From Pseudomonadota bacterium (lineage in GTDB: Bacteria; Pseudomonadota; Gammaproteobacteria; Steroidobacterales; Steroidobacteraceae), in NCBI GenBank assembly GCA_021780395.1, contig JAJXYU010000184.1, forward strand, positions 1 to 5,498: DNA of 5,498 nt, in the 5' to 3' direction. The position numbers were made by a program, and so were the translations under genes. Under the pieces are notes generated by a model, which was not told where the DNA came from, did no database searches, and saw only the letters and a program-made list of their open reading frames with translations. Every line of letters begins with the position of its first letter. Positions within the stretch are counted from its first letter, which is position 1. Of this stretch, positions 1 through 5,498 are shown piece after piece.

Positions 1-1199
1 CGATGGGCAGCGGGATCGCGATCGCCGCGGCGACGGCCGGTCTCGAGGTCACCCTGGTCGACACCCAGGCCGCGGCGCTCGCCGCGGGCCTCGAGCGCAT
101 CGCACGGCATTTCACCGACGTGCACCGCAAGGGGCGACTCGACGCCGCCGCGGCGGCGGCCGCCGGCGCGCGGGTCCGCGGCGCCGCAACGCTCGCGGCC
201 CTCGCCCCGGTGGACCTCGTGATCGAAGCGGTCTTCGAGAGCCTCGAGGTGAAGCGCGCGGTATTCGCCGAACTCGGCCGGACCTGCCGGCCCGGCGCGG
301 TGCTCGCGACCAATACGTCGACGCTCGACGTCGATGCGATCGCGGCGGCGAGCGACCGACCCGCCGACGTCGTCGGCATGCACTTCTTCAGCCCGGCGCA
401 CGTGATGCGGCTCCTCGAGATCGTGCGCGGCCGCGACACCACGCCCGCCGTGCTCGCGACCGCGTTCGCGCTCGGCAAGCGCCTCGGCAAGATCGGCGTC
501 GTCGTCGGCAACGGCTTCGGCTTCGTCGGCAACCGGATGCTCTACGCGTACGGCCGGGAGAAGGAGCTGATGATGCTCGAGGGCGCGTCGCCGACCGAGA
601 TCGATCGCGCGCTCGAAGCGTTCGGGATGGCGATGGGACCGAACGCGGTCGGCGACCTCGCCGGCCTCGACGTCGGCTATGCGGTGCGCCGCGCCTGGAC
701 GGATCGACCGGATGATCCGCGCTTCTATCGGGTGTCGGATCTGCTCGTCGAGCACGGTCGACTCGGCCAGAAGAACGGTCGGGGGTTCTACCGCTACGAG
801 CCCGGCGCGCGGCGCGGCACCAGCGATCCGGAGGTCGAGGCGCTGATCCGTGCCGAGGCCGAACGCCTCGGGATCGCGCGGCGTGCGATCGGCGCGGAGG
901 AGATCGTCGAGCGCTGCACGCTCGCGTTGATCGGCGAAGGCATCCGACTCCTGGAGGAGGGCATCGCCGCGCGTGCGTCCGACGTCGATCTCGTCTGGTG
1001 CCACGGCTACGGATTCCCGCGCGAGCGCGGCGGACCGATGTTCCATGCCGACACGCTCGGTCTCGCGCACGTGCTCGACCGCATCCGCCACTATGCGAGC
1101 GCCTGCGGGCCGCGGTACTGGACGCCCGCGGCGAGCCTCGAGCAGCTCGCGGCGCGCGGCGCGCGGCTCGCCGACGAGGCGTCGACCGGCGCGGCCTGA
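1..1199 (+). CDS. 3-hydroxyacyl-CoA dehydrogenase, FadB/FadJ-type bifunctional enzyme, 5'-truncated by window edge
   Basis: This enzyme oxidises (S)-3-hydroxyacyl-CoA to 3-oxoacyl-CoA with NAD+ in the cytoplasm. The window opens inside the Rossmann dinucleotide loop: the first visible residues, MGSGIA, are the end of a GxGxMGxGIA motif, and bases 1-2 (cg) would fit the usual preceding Thr codon. Numbering from that Met: D20 ends the second strand (VTLVD) and should bind the NAD ribose; NTST is at 104-107; the catalytic pair is H127 (HFFSPAHVM) and E139; N177 sits in GFVGNR. The H-to-E (12) and H-to-N (50) spacings match the human enzyme. A first C-terminal helical domain contains GDLAGLDVGYAV (217-228) and GQKNGRGFYRYE (255-266). 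A second contains the YGFPRERGGPMFHAD stretch (336-350), typical of bifunctional FadB/FadJ/EHHADH proteins rather than short PaaH. I infer that about 300 residues, probably an enoyl-CoA hydratase domain, lie off the left edge. A standalone dehydrogenase remains possible. It is the first visible gene of a plus-strand operon with paaZ. An alanine-rich stretch at 46-65 looks like a tolerated surface segment. Confidence 0.9.
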   Translation, partial: MGSGIAIAAATAGLEVTLVDTQAAALAAGLERIARHFTDVHRKGRLDAAAAAAAGARVRGAATLAALAPVDLVIEAVFESLEVKRAVFAELGRTCRPGAVLATNTSTLDVDAIAAASDRPADVVGMHFFSPAHVMRLLEIVRGRDTTPAVLATAFALGKRLGKIGVVVGNGFGFVGNRMLYAYGREKELMMLEGASPTEIDRALEAFGMAMGPNAVGDLAGLDVGYAVRRAWTDRPDDPRFYRVSDLLVEHGRLGQKNGRGFYRYEPGARRGTSDPEVEALIRAEAERLGIARRAIGAEEIVERCTLALIGEGIRLLEEGIAARASDVDLVWCHGYGFPRERGGPMFHADTLGLAHVLDRIRHYASACGPRYWTPAASLEQLAARGARLADEASTGAA

Positions 1200-1209
1200 C
1201 GAACCGGAC

Positions 1210-1216
1210 GAGGGGG
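1210..1216 (+). promoter_or_regulatory. Ribosome binding site of paaZ
   Basis: A GAGGGGG run lies five bases before the ATG at 1222. It decides the start: the frame stays open further upstream, but there it only overlaps the end of the dehydrogenase gene and encodes Arg/Ser-rich nonsense. The chosen start gives the family's usual length and N-terminus. Confidence 0.7.
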
Positions 1217-1221
1217 CAGCA

Positions 1222-3270
1222 ATGCGTCTCGACAGCTACGTTCTCGGCGAATGGCGCTTCGGCCGCGGCGAAGGCAGCGCGCTGCGCGACGCGTCGACCG
1301 GCGAAGTCGTCGCCCGGGCGAGCACCGAGGGATTCGATCACGGCGCGATCCTCGATCACGCCCGCCGCGTCGGCGGACCGGCGCTGCGCGCGCTCACGTT
1401 CCACGAGCGTGCCGCGATGCTGCGCGCGCTCGGCAAACGGCTGCTCGAGCTGAAGGAAGAATTCTACGAGCTCTCGTTCCGCACCGGCGCGACGCGCGCG
1501 GACTCCTGGGCCGACATCGACGGCGGCATCGGCACGATGCTGGTGTTCGCGTCGAAGGGCGCGCGGGAACTGCCGAACGCAAGGGTCTACCTCGACGGCG
1601 AGGTCGAGCTCCTGTCGAAGCGCGGCGGCTTCGTCGGCCAGCACCTGTGCGTGCCGCTCGAGGGGGCGGCGGTCCAGATCAACGCGTTCAATTTCCCGGT
1701 CTGGGGGATGCTCGAGAAGCTCGCACCGGCGATCCTCGCCGGACTCCCGGTGATCGTGAAACCGGCAACCGCGACCTCGTACCTGACGCAGCGCGTCGTC
1801 CGGCGGATCGTCGAGCAGGGCGTGCTCCCGCCCGGCGCGCTGCAACTGCTGTGCGGTAGCGCCGGCGATCTCATCGATCACCTCGGCTGCCAGGACGTCG
1901 TGTCGTTCACCGGCTCGGCGAGTACCGCGGCGAGCTTGCGCACCCACGCCGCGATCGTGCGGCACGCCGTGCGGTTCATCGCGGAGACCGACTCGCTGAA
2001 CTCCTCGATCCTCGGCCCCGATGCGGCGCCCGGCACGCCGGAATTCGATCTCTACGTCGCCGAGGTGGTGCGCGAGATGACCGCGAAGGCCGGGCAGAAG
2101 TGCACCGCGATCCGCAAGGCGATCGTGCCGGCGGCGTTCGCGGACGCGGCGGCCGCGGCGATCGCCGCGCGCCTCGAGGAGATCGTGATCGGCGACCCGC
2201 GGCTCGCCGAAGTCCAGATGGGACCGCTCGCGAGCCGCGAGCAGCGGACCGAGGTGCTCGGCCGGATCGAGGCCTTGCGCGCCGGCGCGGATCCGGTGCG
2301 CGAGACGCCGGGCCTCCCGCGCGTGCGCGGCGCCGATGCGCGCGACGGTGCATTCGTCGCGCCGCTGCTGTTGCGCTGCCGGGACGGCGCTTCGGCCGAC
2401 GTGGTCCACTCGGTCGAGGCCTTCGGTCCGGTCGCGACGATCGTGCCGTACCGCGGGCTCGGGCAGGCAATCGAACTCGCGCGACGCGGCGAGGGGAGTC
2501 TCGCCGGTTCGGTATTCACCGCGGACCCCGCGATCGCGGCGGAACTCGTCCTGGGACTCGCGCCGTACCATGGCCGGGTGCTGGTGGTCGACCGGCACTG
2601 CGCCGGGGAGTCGACCGGGCACGGATCCCCGCTCGCGCCGCTGGTGCACGGCGGACCGGGGCGCGCGGGCGGCGGCGAGGAGATGGGAGGACTGCGCGGC
2701 GTGCTGCACTACCTGCAGCGCATCGCGGTGCAGGGCTCGCCCGACGTGCTGACCACGATCGGCGGACGCTGGATCCGCGGCGCGCACGAGCGCGACCCCG
2801 GCCGGCATCCGTTCCGCAAGCCGTTCGGCGAGCTCGCGATCGGCGACACGTTCCGCTCCGGCGCACGCGAGGTCACGCTCGCCGACATCGAGGCGTTCGC
2901 GGCGCTGAGCGGCGATCGTTTCTATGCCCACATGAGCGATGCCGACGCGGCTCGCAATCCCTTGTTCGGCGGCCGGGTCGCGCACGGCTATTTCCTGATC
3001 TCGGCCGCGGCCGGCCTGTTCGTCGATCCCGCCTACGGACCGGTCCTCGGCAACTACGGTCTCGACGGGTTGCGGTTCGTGAAGCCGGTGAAGCCCGGCG
3101 ACTCGATCCGCGTGCGCCTCACCTGCAAGCAAAAGTCCTTGCGCGCCGACAAGGGCTGGGGCGAGGTCCGCTGGGACACCGAGATCACCAATCAGCACGG
3201 CGAGACCGTCGCGGCCTACGACGTGCTGACCATGGTCAGCGTGTACGCGGTTCCCGACGAGTCGCGCTGA
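1222..3270 (+). CDS. paaZ: Bifunctional oxepin-CoA hydrolase / 3-oxo-5,6-dehydrosuberyl-CoA semialdehyde dehydrogenase PaaZ
   Basis: PaaZ hydrolytically opens the oxepin-CoA ring of the aerobic phenylacetate pathway and then oxidises the reactive aldehyde to the CoA dicarboxylate, normally with NADP+, in the cytoplasm. The protein has 682 residues; E. coli PaaZ has 681. Residues 1 to about 515 form an aldehyde dehydrogenase domain: oxyanion Asn N157 in [14 protein letters not shown] at 179-183, FTGSAS at 229-234, general-base E255 (FIAETDSLN), nucleophile C294 ([10 protein letters not shown]), FGPVA at 401-405 and the PaaZ-type [17 protein letters not shown] at 476-492. Residues from about 530 to the end form a MaoC-like (R)-hydratase domain with a D-x4-H pair, D565 and H570 (SGDRFYAHM), GRVAHGYFL at 584-592 and [11 protein letters not shown] at 617-627. 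The positions correspond to E256, C295 and D561 of the E. coli enzyme, so both active sites look intact. It follows the dehydrogenase gene by 22 bases and precedes a crotonase-family gene by 34. Family identity is very secure; the exact substrate is inferred from the family and from paaK nearby. Confidence 0.97.
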   Translation: MRLDSYVLGEWRFGRGEGSALRDASTGEVVARASTEGFDHGAILDHARRVGGPALRALTFHERAAMLRALGKRLLELKEEFYELSFRTGATRADSWADIDGGIGTMLVFASKGARELPNARVYLDGEVELLSKRGGFVGQHLCVPLEGAAVQINAFNFPVWGMLEKLAPAILAGLPVIVKPATATSYLTQRVVRRIVEQGVLPPGALQLLCGSAGDLIDHLGCQDVVSFTGSASTAASLRTHAAIVRHAVRFIAETDSLNSSILGPDAAPGTPEFDLYVAEVVREMTAKAGQKCTAIRKAIVPAAFADAAAAAIAARLEEIVIGDPRLAEVQMGPLASREQRTEVLGRIEALRAGADPVRETPGLPRVRGADARDGAFVAPLLLRCRDGASADVVHSVEAFGPVATIVPYRGLGQAIELARRGEGSLAGSVFTADPAIAAELVLGLAPYHGRVLVVDRHCAGESTGHGSPLAPLVHGGPGRAGGGEEMGGLRGVLHYLQRIAVQGSPDVLTTIGGRWIRGAHERDPGRHPFRKPFGELAIGDTFRSGAREVTLADIEAFAALSGDRFYAHMSDADAARNPLFGGRVAHGYFLISAAAGLFVDPAYGPVLGNYGLDGLRFVKPVKPGDSIRVRLTCKQKSLRADKGWGEVRWDTEITNQHGETVAAYDVLTMVSVYAVPDESR

Positions 3271-3288
3271 ACGCAACCGCGGCCGACC

Positions 3289-3297
3289 GGGGGAGGA
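3289..3297 (+). promoter_or_regulatory. Ribosome binding site of the crotonase-family gene
   Basis: GGGGGAGGA lies seven bases before the ATG at 3305, in the 34-base gap after paaZ. This is a strong match to the anti-Shine-Dalgarno sequence and supports that start and independent translation within the operon. Confidence 0.75.
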
Positions 3298-3304
3298 TCA
3301 TCGA

Positions 3305-4105
3305 ATGAGCGCGACCGCCGATCCCTCGCACTACCGGTCGACCTACCGGAGCCTTCAGTTCGAGTCGCCGTCGCCGGGCGTCCTCGAGGTCGTGATCGCG
3401 AACCCCGGCCGGCACAATGCCGCGTCCGAGGCGATGCACGGCGAACTCGCGCGCTTGTGGCGCGAGATCGACGTCGACGACACGGTGCGCTCGGTACTGA
3501 TCCGCGGTGCCGGCGAGCATTTCTCCGCCGGCGGGGATTTCGCGATGATCGAACGCATGATCGAGGATGAAGCGACGCTCGTGCGCGTGTGGAAGGAGGC
3601 GAGCGACCTCGTCTACAACCTCGTGAACTGTTCGAAGCCGGTCGTGTCCGCGATCCGGGGCTCGGCGGTCGGGGCGGGCCTCGCGGTCGCGCTGCTCGCG
3701 GACGTGTCGGTCGCCGGCCGCAGCGCGAAGATCCTCGACGGCCACACCCGCATCGGCGTCGCCGCGGGCGATCACTCGGTGATGATCTGGCCACTGCTGT
3801 GCGGGCTCGCGAAGGCGCGCTACCACCTGCTGACGAACCGGCCGATCTCGGGCGAGGAGGCCGAGCGGATCGGCCTGGTCGCGCTGTGCGTCGACGACGA
3901 GGCGGTGCGCGACACGGCGCTCGGGATCGCGGTGGAACTCGCCGCCGGCAGTGCGACCGCGATGCGCTGGACCAAGCACGCGCTCAACAACTGGCTGCGC
4001 CTCGCCGGTCCGAGCTTCGATGCGTCGCTCGCGCTCGAGTTCCTCGGCTTTCGCCTGCAGGACGCGCGCGACGGGCTCGCGGCGATCCGATCGCGGCGTC
4101 GCTGA
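3305..4105 (+). CDS. Enoyl-CoA hydratase/isomerase (crotonase) superfamily protein with atypical active site
   Basis: This 266-residue protein has the usual length of single-domain crotonases, which act on CoA thioesters in the cytoplasm. Recognisable elements are a substrate strand (NPGRHNAAS, 33-41), the first oxyanion-hole loop ([11 protein letters not shown], 72-82), [20 protein letters not shown] (111-130) forming the second loop, the [11 protein letters not shown] helix (182-192), and a C-terminal [12 protein letters not shown] with SLALEFLGF (221-249). Ungapped alignment by eye with rat mitochondrial enoyl-CoA hydratase puts A127 and H147 where catalytic E144 and E164 should be, so a classical hydratase mechanism is doubtful. 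D156 and H157 in [15 protein letters not shown] are candidate polar residues. This GDH/IWPLLCG pattern reminds me of a subgroup loosely annotated as enoyl-CoA hydratase (mycobacterial EchA15-like, from memory). It does not look like canonical PaaF or PaaG. It is the last gene of the plus-strand operon, after paaZ, so a role in aromatic acyl-CoA breakdown is likely but its reaction is open. The fold assignment is secure; the function is not. Confidence 0.9.
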   Translation: MSATADPSHYRSTYRSLQFESPSPGVLEVVIANPGRHNAASEAMHGELARLWREIDVDDTVRSVLIRGAGEHFSAGGDFAMIERMIEDEATLVRVWKEASDLVYNLVNCSKPVVSAIRGSAVGAGLAVALLADVSVAGRSAKILDGHTRIGVAAGDHSVMIWPLLCGLAKARYHLLTNRPISGEEAERIGLVALCVDDEAVRDTALGIAVELAAGSATAMRWTKHALNNWLRLAGPSFDASLALEFLGFRLQDARDGLAAIRSRRR

Positions 4106-4117
4106 GCGGATCCGATC

Positions 4118-5065
4118 TCAGTCGTACCCCGCCCGGCGGGCGGTCGCGACGCGCAGCACCGCGGGCACGCCGAAACCTTCCGCGAGCTCCCGACGGGCGC
4201 GGCGCCCCGCCGAGAGGCGCCGGCAGTTCACGATCGCCAGGCGAAAGCCCCCCGGTGGCATCGCGTGCGCGCTCGGCGCGCGCGTCTCGTCGAACGGAAT
4301 CTGCACGCTCGAGACCGCGTCGCGGCGCAGGATCGCCGCGACCCGCTCGGGCGGCGGATGCCGGTAGCGCCGCCCATGCGGCCCGAACAGCACGACGCTG
4401 TAGCCGTCGACGCGCTCGTGGTCCGCGTAGCGCCAGCGGCGCTGCGCGTACAGACGCACGACCGCATCGACCCAGCCGGGGCCGTACAGATCCGGCCACT
4501 GATCGGCGAAGCGCAGGTGCACCTCGATGATCCGCTCGCCGATCGTCTCGAGGTTCAGCATCCCGGTGTAACCCGGCAGGTGTGCCTCGGCCCACGCGCG
4601 GCAATAGGCGGCGAGCGCCGGCCGAAGCGCGGCCGCGATCACCCAATGATCGAAGGTCCCTTGCGGCCCCGGAGTCCCGACCACGTGCCGCAGCCAGCGC
4701 ACCCGGCCGTTCTCGACCGCGAGGTCGGTGCTCACGTGCACGCCGGTGAGCAAGGCCATCCACAGATGTCCCGGCCGCTGATGGCGCGCGGCCGCGCGCG
4801 CATCGGCGAGCACGCGGCTCCCGAGCCCCATCCCGCGCAGGTTCACGATCGGCTTGCTGAACACCGGATAGCGGCGCGGCGCGACGCCGTGCGGAGCGCA
4901 TTCGATGCCCTGCGATTCGGCGATTCGGAGCTTGTCGTAGACCCAGCGATGGCGTGGATGCAGCGTCCACGCGTCGGCGTCGTCGGTCGGGATCGACACG
5001 TCCGTGGGGCAGGGGACATCGTCGAAGTATTGCCGTCGCCAGGGATCGCGTTCGATGATCGGCAT
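4118..5065 (-). CDS. Uncharacterised conserved-looking protein, possible divergent ATP-grasp fold
   Basis: I do not recognise a named family for this 315-residue protein. Its composition (Trp, Tyr, Phe and acidic residues spread normally) marks it as the real gene over the Arg/Ala-rich alternatives on this stretch. The N-terminus MPIIERDPWRRQYF is followed by HPRHRWVYDKLRIAESQG (36-53). A segment VFSKPIVNLRGMGLGSR (68-84) resembles an ATP-grasp lysine/glycine-rich nucleotide loop. HVSTDLAVENGRVRW (110-124) resembles the strand-turn that follows. YTGMLNLETIGERIIEVHLRF (166-186) resembles the metal-binding EVNPR strand, with His where Asn is usual. HAMPPGGFRLAIVN (267-280) lies near the end. 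If correct, it would be an ATP-dependent carboxylate-amine/thiol ligase-like protein; this is inference. There is no signal peptide or membrane segment. The ATG has no good ribosome binding site (CGGCCCGCGCG precedes it; a GAGG is about 24 bases away), and I see no better start nearby. It lies 40 bases after paaK on the same strand, so co-transcription and perhaps translational coupling with paaK are likely. Confidence 0.8.
   Translation of the reverse strand: MPIIERDPWRRQYFDDVPCPTDVSIPTDDADAWTLHPRHRWVYDKLRIAESQGIECAPHGVAPRRYPVFSKPIVNLRGMGLGSRVLADARAAARHQRPGHLWMALLTGVHVSTDLAVENGRVRWLRHVVGTPGPQGTFDHWVIAAALRPALAAYCRAWAEAHLPGYTGMLNLETIGERIIEVHLRFADQWPDLYGPGWVDAVVRLYAQRRWRYADHERVDGYSVVLFGPHGRRYRHPPPERVAAILRRDAVSSVQIPFDETRAPSAHAMPPGGFRLAIVNCRRLSAGRRARRELAEGFGVPAVLRVATARRAGYD
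4129..4143. other. GC-rich perfect hairpin near the convergent gene ends
   Basis: CCGCCC and GGGCGG form a perfect six-pair stem around a three-base loop (GGC). It lies 23 bases past the stop of the plus-strand crotonase-family gene and inside the last codons of the minus-strand gene. No T-tract follows on either strand, so it is not a textbook intrinsic terminator. In DNA this rich in GC such stems occur by chance. Confidence 0.25.
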
Positions 5066-5105
5066 GGCGCGCGGGCCGGGATTGCCTCGAGGCGGCCTGC
5101 GCCGC

Positions 5106-5498
5106 TCAGCCGCCGCGGCGAGCGCGCTGATCGACGATGCGGCGCGCCTTGCCTCCGGAGCGTTCGATCCCGTTCGGTCCGACCGGCGTGACCGTCGCGC
5201 TCACGCCGATGTACGCCTTGATGTGATGGCGAAGCTCTGCGGCGACGGTCTCGATCCCGCCGGTCGCGAGTTCCTCCCAGGCCTCGGCGCGCACCTCGAC
5301 CTTCACCTCGAGCTCGTCGAGATGTCCCTCGCGGGTCACGATCAACTGGTAGTGCGGCATCAGCTGCGGCATGCGCAGGATCAGCTCCTCGACCTGGGTC
5401 GGGAACAGGTTCACGCCGCGGATGATCAGCATGTCGTCGCTGCGCCCGCTGATCCGGTCCATCCGGCGCATCGAACGGGCGGTCGGCGGCAGCAGCCG
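5106..5498 (-). CDS. paaK: Phenylacetate-CoA ligase PaaK, C-terminal 130 residues (gene continues past right edge)
   Basis: PaaK is an AMP-forming ligase that activates phenylacetate with ATP and CoA to phenylacetyl-CoA, the entry step of the pathway, in the cytoplasm. Coding runs to the window edge: the last bases translate in frame as RLLPPTARSMRRMDRI, the usual lead-in to the hinge between the large and small domains, so the internal Met codons are not starts. The signature GRSDDMLIIRGVNLFPTQVE (visible residues 18-37) is the conserved hinge and start of the C-terminal AMP-binding domain of PaaK. HYQLIVTREGHLDELEVKVE (49-68) follows, and ERSGGKARRIVDQR (112-125) near the end carries K117, at the place of the C-terminal lysine used for adenylation in this superfamily. 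About 300 residues, including the ATP-binding P-loop-like motif, lie outside. The gene reads towards the uncharacterised gene 40 bases downstream. Other aryl-acid CoA ligases of the PaaK family are possible, but paaZ on the same fragment favours phenylacetate. Confidence 0.93.
   Translation of the reverse strand, partial: RLLPPTARSMRRMDRISGRSDDMLIIRGVNLFPTQVEELILRMPQLMPHYQLIVTREGHLDELEVKVEVRAEAWEELATGGIETVAAELRHHIKAYIGVSATVTPVGPNGIERSGGKARRIVDQRARRGG

Noticed and set aside
140..190. Alanine-codon-rich low-complexity stretch in the dehydrogenase gene that could suggest a repeat or sequencing error.
   Set aside because: The reading frame and family motifs continue intact on both sides and the codons vary, so it is an ordinary Ala-rich loop in a high-GC genome.
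388..3276. A 962-codon open frame on the minus strand opposite the dehydrogenase gene and paaZ.
   Set aside because: It is a shadow of high-GC coding on the other strand. Its composition shifts abruptly from Ala/Asp/His/Arg-rich to almost pure Arg/Ser/Ala where the plus-strand frame changes between the dehydrogenase gene and paaZ, as expected for antisense of two genes in different frames. It has no recognisable motif, while both sense genes have full family signatures.
3984..4970. A 328-codon minus-strand open frame overlapping the uncharacterised gene.
   Set aside because: It is Arg/Ala/Gly-rich with no motifs and overlaps the end of the crotonase-family gene as well. It is an out-of-frame reading of the gene at 4118-5065.
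5084..5093. Ten-base palindrome GCCTCGAGGC between paaK and the downstream gene.
   Set aside because: As RNA it gives only a three-pair stem with a four-base loop, and no T-tract follows. It is too weak to call a terminator or operator.
4265..5191. A 308-codon plus-strand open frame opposite the uncharacterised minus-strand gene.
   Set aside because: Its His/Asp/Arg/Ala-rich composition matches the other antisense shadows here and it runs into the 3' end of paaK. The minus-strand protein at 4118-5065 has normal composition and ordered motifs.

Overview
The window is very GC-rich (about 70% by eye), densely coding bacterial DNA. It looks like part of an aerobic phenylacetate / aromatic acyl-CoA degradation region. 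The PaaK and PaaZ sequences resemble proteobacterial versions, and a high-GC beta- or alphaproteobacterium is my best guess. The sequence alone does not fix the taxon. No RNA gene, mobile element, CRISPR array or long non-coding stretch is visible.

Layout: three genes on the plus strand run from the left edge to 4105. They encode a 3-hydroxyacyl-CoA dehydrogenase of the FadB/FadJ (bifunctional) type that is cut by the left edge, a complete paaZ (1222-3270), and a crotonase-superfamily protein (3305-4105). The gaps are 22 and 34 bases and both downstream genes have strong purine-rich ribosome binding sites, so they read as one operon. Two genes on the minus strand come in from the right edge: the C-terminal 130 residues of a phenylacetate-CoA ligase (paaK, 5106-5498), then 40 bases later a 315-residue protein with no assigned function (4118-5065). 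The two groups converge, with only 12 bases between their stop codons.

How the genes fit together: PaaK would activate phenylacetate to phenylacetyl-CoA. After epoxidation and isomerisation by genes not in this window, PaaZ opens oxepin-CoA and oxidises the resulting aldehyde. The hydroxyacyl-CoA dehydrogenase and the crotonase-family protein would act in the later beta-oxidation-like steps, or on other CoA esters. PaaABCDE, PaaG and the PaaJ thiolase are not in the window.

Two points deserve a second look. The crotonase-family protein lacks both catalytic glutamates of true enoyl-CoA hydratases. The uncharacterised protein behind paaK shows what looks like a divergent ATP-grasp pattern. I found no clearly novel multi-gene system.
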